A DNA stretch of 64,000 bases from Adenophora triphylla var. japonica. Lineage: Eukaryota > Streptophyta > Magnoliopsida > Asterales > Campanulaceae. Made by a program: the position numbers and the translations under genes. Positions 54,558 through 64,000 of this stretch are shown one piece after another. A model generated the notes under the pieces. That model worked only from the letters and a program-made list of their open reading frames with translations. It was not told the DNA's origin and made no database searches. The stretch's first letter is position 1, and each line of letters starts with the position of its first letter. The stretch covers positions 1 to 64,000 of the forward strand of contig JAFEMH010000338.1 of NCBI GenBank assembly GCA_022495995.1. The letters run 5' to 3'.

Positions 54558-56140
54558 GCAATATGCAAATTAAGAATCTTCCTGTTTACTTAAAACAATG
54601 TCTTTTATTTATCTCTATTTGGTTGGAAAAGGGGTTGCCCTTCTTTTTCGCAACTACTCTAGATCCTGGATCAGTGGGTTATGTCACTACGTCTATAAGC
54701 CCCTCGTTTTCCACCTGTATTTCGACCTCCCAGGGTGGACAGCCCCGGGCGAGGGTCCTATAGGGCATGCGAATCCCACCGACCGAGAGAGAAGAACGCT
54801 CCTAGGTTCTAGTGGGTCATAGGATCTTTTAACGTGCGAGCGATGCGAATTATAGTCAAGGCAATGCCGGGAAAGTCTCGTCTTTTAGCCTCAAGGGAAT
54901 TTCGGCAGAGTTTCGCTTACGCGATTGACGTTTTGACTTTGGCGTTGTCCAAGAAAATAATAGGCATGGGTCGGACGGTAAAAGCCGAATGACACTGCGT
55001 CACATTGAGCTTTATTGCATACGTTGCGCGAGTCAATGTCAAAGTCAATGCCGGGTCAAGATCTTGCCAAATTTCCCTTGGCGGAATTTCGGCAGAGCTT
55101 CGCTTGCGCAAAAGATCCTGATTTTTGGCACGGACTCGGGCTTGACTCTTACGTATCCCGTGCGGGTCAAAGTCTAAGTCAATGCCGGAGTCAATATTCT
55201 GCCAATTTTTCCTTGGCGGAATTTCGGCAGAGTTTCGCTTGCGCGAAATATCTTGACTTTTGACATGGGCTAAGGTTTGACCTTTACGGGGGTATGCAAT
55301 GAGGCTATATGACACGGTATAGACCAAACACCATCCAAAAAGTCACGGTTTTAAAATGTGTGACACGGACTAGTGCATTGGTCGACACTGGCTGCCATGG
55401 GGAGTTTGGAATGATTTCATGCGCGCCAGGGAGCATCGTAATGCTGTCCGTGACTGCAGCTGAACAACCACCCCGGGTTAAAAGGACATGCGTGCAAAGT
55501 GTACAGGATATAATGGTGCGCGTAGTGTGCGACATCCTAAAAATGTTCCTTTTTGAGTTAAAACAGAGATTTTCAGAAATGATTAAAGGAATGATTTTTC
55601 GGGATGGGGGAAATGCAACAATTAAGCACGTAAATTTTCTGGAGCCTGGTTAGCCTTGGAACTGAATAGCCCCAAGCTGCCTAAGCAGGCAGATTAACCT
55701 CAGAAGTGTCCTGGTGGAACTGCCCAAAGAAGCCGCCCGGCTATGATCCAGGCAGATCAAGCCGTACGGCTGGATCAAGCAGTTTTCCAGGTTCCAAATT
55801 TTTTTCATTTCCAGGCTGCTCCCCGAACATTTTGGCACCTTTTCAGCTCCAGAAAGCTTCCTGTTCAGTATTCAGAATATGCACAATCCCAAAAACCAAG
55901 ATGCATGCAAAAATGATGAAAGAAAAACAAGCACGAAAATTAGATCCGCGGCGGAAGGCTAACCCACAAAAGCTTTTTCTTTTTTTTTTTGAAATGATAT
56001 CGGTACGTGGCATTGTTCTACCATAGTTTATCCCCGACTCCACAAGGAGGCGTTGAAGAGGAAATTTAATGGTTTCCACCTATATACCGAGTATCATTTT
56101 TTTATTTGTTTTATTATTTTAAAAAAAAAACTTTTTGATA
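54558..56140 (-). other. Tat-B 5' leader
   Basis: This is a noncoding leader of about 1.6 kb between primer site and gag. A block containing GGCGGAATTTCGGCAGAGTTTCGCTTGCGC repeats three times (near 54893, 55080 and 55213), a tandem repeat of about 130-185 bp. The right part ends in AT-rich sequence before the primer site. Confidence 0.7.
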
Positions 56141-56158
56141 TCCCCAGCGAAGTCGCCA
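56141..56158 (-). other. Primer-binding site of Tat-B, tRNA-Arg-like
   Basis: The minus strand reads TGGCGACTTCGCTGGGGA. As I recall it, plant tRNA-Arg(ACG) would give TGGCGACTCCGCTGGGGA, one difference in 18. It lies 3 bp from the LTR end. Confidence 0.7.
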
Positions 56159-56161
56159 AAC

Positions 56162-57277
56162 TGTGAATGTGGGCCCAAGATCGCGGGTTTTTTGTTTTGA
56201 ACCGCTTTCTCGTGTAAGGGGTCACCGCTTCACATCGGTTTGAAGACATCCGGTTTAAATTGAAAAACGGAGTCGCCACGCCATTTTGATTTTCTCAAAA
56301 CTTTGAAAAAAGGAATAGGGTCTGGAAGTTAAGTTACTCCTTGGGAAGAATGTTTGGCATTCACCCAAGAAGCCTTGCCGAAGCAAGTCTTCCTAGATCC
56401 AATTTTCGTGCTTGTTTTGTGCTTTCATGTGTGTGTGTGTTTTGAAAAGGGAGAGAATGTGCCAAGTTATCTTCCGGCCGTATAAACCATTTGAGTTGGT
56501 TATCGCTCGGGATTTCTTGGATTTTTGATGTGTTTGGGATTTTGATCCCATGCTCATCTTGGACTTATGATCATCATTAAGTGACCCTTTTCGCCCTCCC
56601 GTTGGGATAATCAACCATGTTAGGCTTGAGAGCCTTGGTGTGTTTTAAACCAACATTTTTTGGGACAAGGTCATATGTGATCGGAATGGAGGGACACCTT
56701 TTATAGTCCAAGAATGAGACTCTTTAGAAAGGAAGGACCTTTGCCCATCAATCCTACATCTTGAGATGATTTGAGCTTAGTAGGGACATCTATGCTCGTC
56801 TCAAGTGATGATCGGAGATGTAAGGGCTTAGGTTCATCCGCTTCTAAAGGGACTTCAACTATGGCATCTTTAGTGGAGGAAACGATGTAAAGATGAGACC
56901 TTTACACCGATCCGCCCCATGGAATGCTTCAAGTACCAAAGGGACTAAGGGGAGGGGTATAAAGATTGGATCTTTATACTCATTCTATGTCTTTTGTGCC
57001 TTAGGAAGGTAACTAGACAATTCTTGGAGAGTGATACAACCATGAGGGACATGGGGGAGTTGCATTTGAAAGTAAAGATTGCATTTTTATGGAAACGAGT
57101 GTAATGAACACTATGAAGATTAAGACTATGAATGTAAAGGGAAGACCTTTGAGGCTTTCCTATGTCCTTTAAGAACCTTTTAGGTGGACAATCCTTGGAA
57201 GCAAGGTCAAGGAAATGGGAATGACATAATGACAATAAAGATGACATTTTTATGCAATAAAAGAGAGATCTTTCACA
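56162..57277 (-). repeat. Tat-B 5' LTR
   Basis: The inner end is TGTGAATGTGGG, next to the primer site. The outer end is proposed at CTTTCACA (57277), giving TGTGAA...TTCACA. A minus-strand TATA site (CTATAAAAGG, about 56697-56706) lies mid-LTR. The block GGAGTCGCCACGCC (56270) is shared with the Tat-A LTR. Without a second LTR the outer end is tentative. Confidence 0.68.
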
Positions 57278-57578
57278 TCATCATGTGATGAATCTGTAGG
57301 TGTTAGTGCCCTAGGCCGATAGAGATAGACTTAAATGTAATGTCATTATTCATTTACATAAGAGATTGTTATTTTGATTATCATATATGTTTCCATGTTT
57401 ACTGTAATAATCGTATCCCTAGTACTTAAGAGGCACTAGTATGAAGTTTAATGGATAATCATGTGATGAATAAATGCATAGAGATGCACATTAAATTCAA
57501 GGGTACTTGTTAGAGAACGAGGTACAGGACTTGACCCGTTATGAGATTTATGTCATGGTCAAAAGTCATAATTAAATC
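57278..57578. other. Unassigned 300 bp between two LTRs
   Basis: I see no gene and no clear element. The sequence may be the edge of an older repeat (TGTTAGTGCCCTAGGCCGAT near 57301). Confidence 0.4.
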
Positions 57579-59340
57579 TGTTTGATCGAAACCTAATGAT
57601 TTATTTAATATCCGTAAGCCCACGGGCTATTGCAATATAGCGGGTGCAAGTACGGGTCGATCCCACAGAGACAGGGTTTACTTTGGGATGATATTTGTCT
57701 TTATATAAATATGTAGATAAAATGATTGGGAGAGATAAGAATTTGTAAGAGAAAATAATAGGAAGATACAAAAACTACTCTAACATATAATGATAGTATT
57801 CAAAGAATTGAAAACAAATAAATATGCTTTAGATAAAGGCTTTTATCAAAATAACAAGGATGGTACGTTAGGCCTACACTACATCGGGTTAAGACAGTAG
57901 CGTTTGTATTCTTCACTAATCATGTCCTAACTGTTTGAGATTTCCGTTTAGGGTACTCCCGCCCTGTCACAAACGGGCATTCCGGCTTAACTCTCGATGA
58001 CCACAATTAGAAAGAATTCATTAAGATCGGAAGTCAACGTACTTTCCATTCAAAGAACACCCCTAGGCCGTTGAACTACTCTCGTGATCAATGGACTAGC
58101 TTCTTTATATGGTTCCGTCAATCGAGATTCTCCGCTAGGTCCTTCTCTCGATTAGCTAGGGTTCCACAAATATAAACGTCTTTATATTTGCAGGCAATTT
58201 AAGAATAATGTAAAGAAATTGTTTCAAGATAAAAGTGCCAAGTCAAGGATGATACGCTAAGTTTTACTAACTAGCACATGTATTTTAAAACTTACCGGCC
58301 TTTCTCGCGAGGGTCCGACTTAGTGTAATCCCGTTCCTCATGCGGGAAATCCGACTCACCTCTCGAGAGTACCGTATAAATCAAAATCCATTAAGTCTAT
58401 CAATCTCACGTATTTTCCATTAAAGGATCATCCCTAGATCTTTAAATTACTTTCCATGATTTATTGACCTAGTTCAATTCTTAGAGTTCCGCTAATTAAC
58501 GTTTTTGATCAACTAAGGTTATACAACTAAGAACGTCTCCCTAATTGCAAGCATTAAAACTAATAAGAAGAGAATTGAAATGACATGTAAGTGAAGCATG
58601 AATATAAATCATTGAGTTTCCAACTCCGAGAAATGGAGGATTACTCAAACAATTGAAATAATCATAATAAAAGAAGTAAGTAAAGAAATAGAGATAAGGA
58701 AAGAGATACTTATTCATAATAAAAGAGAGATAATGGCTGGAAATAATCTTGTATTGCATTCAATCTTCAAAAGTATACAAGGACTTGTCACGAATCATTG
58801 ATACACTTTGAATATTGTGTATAAATTGCTAGAGTATTTTTGCTACCTATTCTAAGTATGATCTGATCCTTCTGGATGATTAAAACTGAATACAAAGGGG
58901 CCTTTATATAGGCATAAACATCAAGGGTTGAGACTCTTCCAAAAGCTATCTCAAAAAGGTGCCTTTTCGCCGAAACAGTAACTGTTCGGGCACTCCTTAT
59001 GAGGTGCACGGCCGTGCACTTCCTAAAAAACAAGCAAACTTTCTGCCTTCACTTGCTTTGGCCGAGGCATGAGTACCTCCTGTGTTGCACTGAATTGCTA
59101 TAATTTCATTTCCAAGCATTTTCTCTTGCTTCCTTTTGTCCTGCTCCATTTTTATCAACCATTTAAACTCTTTTTCCACAAATATCATCCCAAACTCCTG
59201 TATCAACCACAAAAATACCACCAAGCATAATATCCACAAATATAATAATAAAATGAACTAAAATTAATGAAAATGCACTAAAACTAAATTAAATGATGCA
59301 AGTATTTAACTATAAATATCTATAAAATAGCCACTTATCA
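57579..59340 (-). repeat. 3' LTR of a minus-strand LTR element (same family as the solo LTR at 29749)
   Basis: Start TGTTTGATCGAAACC and end CCACTTATCA align with TGTCAGGCCGAAATAC and CCATTTATCA of the solo LTR. The minus-strand TATA site (CCTATATAAAGG) is at about 58899-58910. The perfect palindrome GTGCACGGCCGTGCAC lies at 59004-59019, upstream of the TATA box. The adjacent purine tract (minus strand TAAGTATGAGGGAGT, 59341-59355) shows this is a 3' LTR and that the element continues to the right. Confidence 0.82.
57840..58560. repeat. Tandem duplication of about 360 bp inside the LTR
   Basis: The block beginning CAAGGATGGTACG and ending near ACGTCTTTATATTTGC is repeated from CAAGGATGATACG to ACGTCTCCCTAATTGC. 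The solo LTR of the same family has one copy (about 30050-30340). The copies have diverged considerably, so the duplication is old. Confidence 0.78.
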
Positions 59341-59448
59341 ACTCCCTCATACTTAAACCTTGCTTGTCCCTAAGCAATACAACAACAACAACAACAAAGC
59401 CTTGGTCCCAAAATAATTTGGGGTCGGCTAACATGAATCCTCATATGT

Positions 59449-59472
59449 CATCGTGAAAAAAAAAATAATAAA

Positions 59473-59504
<32 letters not shown>

Positions 59505-59590
59505 TAAAAATAAATAAATATATAAATAAACTTACAAATCAAAATCAAAAAAATCAAAAAATAAAAAAATAAAATAAAATAAATAAATAA

Positions 59591-59632
<42 letters not shown>

Positions 59633-59650
59633 AAATAAAATATAAAATGA
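59449..59650. repeat. AAAT/AAT and TA low-complexity block in the LINE 3' UTR
   Basis: Runs of AATA and AAATA (59450-59595) and TA (about 59596-59628) lie between the RT stop and the conserved LINE 3' end. The 83-codon frame across them is an artefact. Confidence 0.9.
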
Positions 59651-59678
59651 AAAATAAAAATAAAAATCAAGAAAAAAA

Positions 59679-61130
59679 TCAACCCCCCACATGGATTTTT
59701 GCTCTCCACTTCGGCCTCTTTAACACCATACTTTCATCCACTCCAAGTAAACTCATATCCTTTTCAATTACTCTAATCCAAGTTTGTTTGGGTCTTCCCC
59801 TAACCCTCGCCATTTTATCATTTCTCCACTGTTCCGGCCTCCTAACCGGTGCATCACTCGATCTCCTTCTCACATGTCCAAACCACCTTAGACGATTTTC
59901 CCTCATTTTATCCTCAATGGGCGCAACTCCTACTTTACCTCTGATCACCTCATTCCCCAATCGATCCTTTCTTGTATGACCGCACATCCATCGCAGCATA
60001 CGCATCTCCGCCACATTCATCTTATGCACGTGACACTGTTTCACGGCCCAATATTCGATGCCGTAAAGCAATGCAGGCCTAATTGCCGTGCGGTAGAATT
60101 TTCCCTTTAATCTATTGGGCATGCCGCTATCACATAGAAACCCTGTGGCACTCTTCCACTTCAACCAACCTGCTTTAATCCTATGAGCCACATCTCCATC
60201 TAATTCTCCATCCTTTTGGATAATGGATCCAAGATAGCGAAAAAACTCAGAAGCTTGGATAATATTTCCATCAAATGTGACCGCCCCTGCCTCCCTACTT
60301 CCAACTCTGCTAAACTTACACTCCAAATATTCAGTCTTGCTTCTGCTTAATCGAAAATCTCGAGATTCCAAAGTGTGTCTCCACAACTCCAATTTACTTT
60401 CAACACCCTCTCTTGTCTCATCAATCAGCACAATATCATCTGCGAACAGCATACACTTTGGTATATCATCTTGGACTGACCTCGTCAATTCGTCCATTAT
60501 CAAAGCAAAAAGAAAGGGGCTAAGTGCGGAACCTTGATGCCCTCCAATCTTTATAGGGAACTCTTCAGTCTTCACAACACTAGTCTTTACACAAGTACTA
60601 ACTCCATTATACATGTCCTTGATAATATCAATATATTTCTTTGAAATACCCTTCTTTGCTAATGCCCACCAAAGTACCTCTCTTGGCACTTTATCATACG
60701 CCTTCTCCAAATCAATGAAAACCATATGCAAATCTTTCTTTTGATCCCGATATTTCTCCATGGTTTGTCTCATAAGATATATTGCCTCCATAGTCGATCT
60801 TTCTGGCATAAACCCAAATTGGTTATCCGAAATATCCACAAATTTTCTCAGCCTCTGTGCAATCACTCTTTCCCAAAGTTTCATAGTATGGCTCATTAGT
60901 TTGATCCCCCAATAGTTGGCACAATCTTGGACATCACCTTTATTCTTATACAAAGGGATCAGAGTACTCTTCCGCCACTCCAATGGCATTGTGTTAACTC
61001 TCCATATCTTGTTAAATAGCATTGTTAACCAATCTACTCCCCTCTCCCCGAAACTTTTCCAAACCTCAATTGGTATACCATCCGGTCCAACGGCTTTCTT
61101 CAATCTCATCTTTTTCATTGCCATTTCCAC
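59679..61130 (-). pseudogene. LINE reverse transcriptase (RTE)
   Basis: A 483-codon frame on the minus strand covers almost the whole RT domain: GPDGIPIEVWKSFGERGVDW, then NYWGIKLMSHTMKLWERVIA, QFGFMPERSTMEAI and DLEKAYDKVPREVLW. The catalytic motif is CMLFADDIVL. The C-terminal part has GIEYWAVKQCHVHKMNVAEM and MRMLRWMCGHTRKD. HQGSALSPFLFAL also fits the family. The upstream frame (61140-61343) is offset by a frameshift near 61137. The RT itself is uninterrupted, so the copy may be fairly young. Confidence 0.9.
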
Positions 61131-61139
61131 TTCACTCTT

Positions 61140-62055
61140 TCAAATTCTCCGCATAAAATCTCGATTAACCATACTCGAAGAGATATTTAAATCTCCAACA
61201 CCCTGCTCTTGACCGCCATTGAACAAGTTATCAAAGTACGAACTCCATCTATCTTTTATCTCTTTATCCCCGACTAAAACTCTTTGGTCTACATCCTTCA
61301 CACATTTAACCGTCCCAATATCTCGTGTCCTCTTATCCCTCATACGAGCGAGTCTCTAGATGTCCTTTTCCCCTTCTTTTGTATCCAACTTATCATAAAG
61401 TTTCTGATTCACCTTTGCTCTTGCGTCTCTTACTGCTTTCTTAGCATCTCTTCTAGCTTTCTTATACTTCTCATAGTTCTCGTCGCTCCTACATTTCCCC
61501 AATAATTTGTAGCATTCTCGCTTGCCCTTTATTGCTTGTTTTACTTCCTCGTTCCACCATTATGTGTCCTTACTTTGTGGACCATTTCCTCTAGATTCTC
61601 CAAGGACTTCTTTCGCCACCTCCTTTATGGTATGTACCATCTTAGTCCAAGTCGAATCTATATCCATATCCTCCGTATTATCTGACCAAATACCGGTATC
61701 GACCATCTTAGCTACAAATTTCGGTTGATTCTGTCTTCACCACTTGATTCTAGGGTCTACCTGTGATTTTCTCTTCCTCGAAATTCTCTTACTTCGAATA
61801 TCAAGTACCACCAGTCTATGTTGAGTTGCTGTGCTCTCACCCGGAACAACCTTGCAATATGTATAACTCTTTCTACAAGTATTTCTTACTAAGAAGAAGT
61901 CAATCTGACTCGCATTACCTCCACTCCTATAGGACACCAAGTAAAATTCTCTCTTCTTGAACCAAGTGTTCATTATACTAAAGTCATATGCCAACGCAAA
62001 GTCCAGGATACTATTTCCTGCTTCATTCTTCTCTCCTAAACCAAAACCTCCATGT
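61140..62055 (-). pseudogene. LINE endonuclease C-terminus and linker
   Basis: Fragment 61737-61994 has RSGGNASQIDFFLVRNTCRK and DHRLVV-like sequence (TQHRLVVLDIRSK) of the exonuclease-endonuclease-phosphatase fold; the usual SDHRLV is altered to TQHRLV, losing the catalytic Asp. The N-terminal half is absent because of 5' truncation. Linker frames to 61343 are broken by stops (for example near 61358 and 61560). Confidence 0.82.
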
Positions 62056-62580
62056 ATGATCCCTCAGAAAATATACAAATGCTTTAAGCCTTAATTGCCA
62101 CAAGGATATCACCTTTCTTTTACTTTCTCAAAACTTTTTATAACCTTAGATTATTTAGAAAAATATTTTAGGAAGATTTTTAAGAGAGTAATTTTGGAAA
62201 ACAATAAATCATTATAGCATAAATGGGATTTGATGAAGCAAAGCATAATATAGAAAAGATGAACTTTTGGATCACAAGCTTGGTATATAGAGAAACTTTC
62301 ACTCTTCAAGAGTGTTTGTAAAAAAGATTATTGCTTGAAAGTGTACAAAATAATGATCATTTTATTCAAAAGTTAGAAGTATTCAAGGATTTGACACACT
62401 TTTGAATCACAAGGATGGAGATGGATGATAGTAGTGGAAAATTTCATCAAGGCTACAAAGATTATCTTTATTTTATACGTGTTAAAGTTGCAAAAGACTT
62501 AAGTGAACTTGAACCTTTCAAGTAGGATACATCGTGGCCGCGAACCCCATGTTCCTAATACTTAGTTCAAACTTACTTAC

Positions 62581-62863
62581 TCCCTCCGTCCCGTTAAGTT
62601 CCGCACTAACACTGTTTGCGCGGGAATTAAGGAATATGATATTTTAATAAAATGTTGTGAGTGTAAAAGAATGAGTGGAGAGAGAATGAGTGAAGGGAAT
62701 AATAAATTATAATGGTGTTGTGAGTATAAAAATAATGTAGGAGAGAGAATGAGTGGGATAGGGTGCATATTTTATTAATATAAAGTTTCCTTTTTGGGAG
62801 TGTGCGGATATTAGCGGGACGCCCAAAAAGGAAAGTGTGCGGATATTAGCGGGACGGAGGGAG
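62581..62863. mobile_element. Stowaway MITE
   Basis: The ends are CTCCCTCCGTCCCG and, inverted, the same CTCCCTCCGTCCCG, with TA at 62579-62580 and 62864-62865. The 283-bp element has a direct repeat near its right end: AGTGTGCGGATATTAGCGGG occurs twice, about 36 bp apart. There is no coding sequence. Confidence 0.93.
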
Positions 62864-64000
62864 TATATACTATTTTTATTTGGCAAGAGTGCATCGTCGC
62901 CGCGAATGCCGTGCCCCGAGTTACTAAGAAAATAATAGATCTTTTTGCTATTTACCAAAATAGTGACATTGTCACTTTTGAGCATTAAGATAAAGATTTG
63001 TTGCCTTGATTAAATAGTGGAAATGGAAGGATGGATTTTCACGAATGGTTGTGATTCAAAAAGATGCAAAACATTATGAATGTTTCTAAGAAGGGAATAA
63101 AAATTCAAAATTTAGAATGTACAATTTTGAAGAAACAACTTATGAAAATTTCACAAACTTTTAAAATAACCAAGAGCTTAAGATGATCGAGAAATTTCAA
63201 AAATTCTGACTATGCTTTTCTTGACAAAATCCTATATAACGATATATTGATTTATGATGCCTTAATTACTTCCTAAAAGTATCCTAAGTTCTTTCCTAAT
63301 AATTATAAGTTTATACTAAGCTTATAGAAAATAAGAGAAGGGAAGGAAAGACATTATCTAAGGCAATTTGCAAGAATAAAAATGAGTAATCATAGGGATT
63401 TTTTTTTATATATATAAGAAAACATGCTCTACATTACATGCAAGTAGGGAAATGAAACGTGATTCTAATCTAACATGCATACAATGGAAAGAAAGAAAAT
63501 ATGATGCAATTTAAAAAGTGGATAAATACTCCCCCACATTTGAGACAAACATTGTCCTCAATGTTTCAAGGACAAGGCAAAATACAATAAGAGAACGGGG
63601 TGGGGGAAAATAAAATACTTACATAGTTGGTGGTGGGAAATTAGGCCAATTATCCGAAGCATAATTATACAAGTTATCAACTCTTTCTTGGATATGTTGG
63701 ACTCGTCCCTTAATGTTATTTTGAAAGTTGGAAAAGGTTGGGTGAATTGGTTTATGCTTTTGAGCATTTGGTTTTGGGTGTTGACCATTTAGTTGAATTG
63801 TTGGAGAAAACAAAAAATGGGTGAAATTTGGTTTTGGTCATCCTCCATTGGTTGGCCTTTCATATCTCTTATTCACTGTACTAAGAAAGTCAAGAATGAG
63901 GCTTTTGTATGTTTATTTATTTTTTTATTTTTTTAAGTGCAAGAAGTCTGTAGACCCCAGGCATTCAGCCCTTGGTGCAAATTCCTAATGTTGTTATGCA

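Larger units (their letters stand above)
59380..62055 (-). mobile_element. RTE-type LINE, 5'-truncated
   Basis: On the minus strand an endonuclease remnant and a reverse transcriptase are followed by a 3' end GGGACCAAGGCTTTG and a TTG tail (CAA repeats at 59380-59398 on plus). This tail and 3' motif are typical of plant RTE elements. The 5' end lies near 62055 and cuts the endonuclease. Flanks share only TCCCTAAGCAATA and TCCCTCAGAAAATA, so a target duplication is not proven. Confidence 0.85.
59341..64000 (-). mobile_element. Internal region of the LTR element, with nested LINE and MITE
   Basis: Starting at the purine tract, the internal sequence is AT-rich and largely noncoding. It is interrupted by a LINE (59380 to about 62055) and a Stowaway MITE (62581-62863). 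Near 63527-63570 a CTCCCCCACATTTGAGAC and ATTGTCCTCAATGTTTCAAG block looks like the 3' part of an Athila-like or noncoding LTR element. A minus-strand frame at 63619-63813 (VQHIQERVDNLYNYASDNWP) may be a remnant of its protein. The 5' LTR lies beyond the window. Confidence 0.55.

Noticed and set aside
59441..59692. 83-codon Tyr/Ile-rich frame
   Set aside because: It arises from AAAT and TA simple repeats in the LINE 3' UTR.

Overview
This is nuclear DNA of a flowering plant, probably a eudicot (organism inferred from its element families, not from any host gene). I find no host gene I can support. Almost the whole window is nested transposable elements: Ty1/copia and Ty3/gypsy LTR retrotransposons of the Tat type (with a second, archaeal-like RNase H), two CACTA ends, Stowaway and hAT MITEs, tRNA-derived SINEs, an RTE-type LINE and long foldback elements. 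Most carry stops and frameshifts. Many boundaries can be fixed exactly because target-site duplications (TSDs) are still visible.

Layout. 1-8.3 kb: a minus-strand SINE (TSD of 13 bp), a degenerate minus-strand copia element (Copia-1, 1408-7036, TSD ATAGA), a plus-strand SINE (7052-7240) and the LTR edge of another copia. 8.3-26.2 kb: a minus-strand Tat element (Tat-A, 3' LTR 8552-9963) whose 3' region holds minisatellites and two genes on the opposite (plus) strand. One is spliced and encodes a plant mobile domain (PMD) protein; the other encodes a related PMD/DUF7745-like protein. Tat-A keeps gag, protease and integrase but has lost reverse transcriptase and RNase H. It ends abruptly against the gag and 5' LTR of a different gypsy element (Gypsy-C). 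26.25-27.7 kb: a 1.4-kb foldback. 27.7-41.1 kb: a plus-strand copia (Copia-2, TSD GTCAT) inflated by a solo LTR (TSD GGGAT) and by a second LTR-type insertion (TSD ACATG), which itself holds a CACTA element (TSD ATA). 41.1-48.3 kb: a Stowaway MITE, a CACTA terminus with palindromic subterminal repeats, a satellite of about 167 bp, an interstitial telomere-like array embedded in the satellite, a near-perfect 78-bp palindrome and a TA microsatellite. 48.3-57.3 kb: a second minus-strand Tat element (Tat-B) with RT, RNase H and integrase but no recognisable protease and no 3' part. 57.6-64 kb: the 3' LTR and internal sequence of a further LTR element, with a nested RTE LINE and a Stowaway MITE.

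The most interesting signals are: the intron-containing antisense PMD genes inside a retrotransposon; three modules of paired palindromes (AGGTCCGTACGGACCT type, centres 30-31 bp apart) in the LTR of Tat-A and just upstream of each antisense gene; the wider pattern that several unrelated LTR families here carry GC-rich palindromes shortly upstream of their TATA box; and the telomere-like array sitting in phase inside a satellite monomer.
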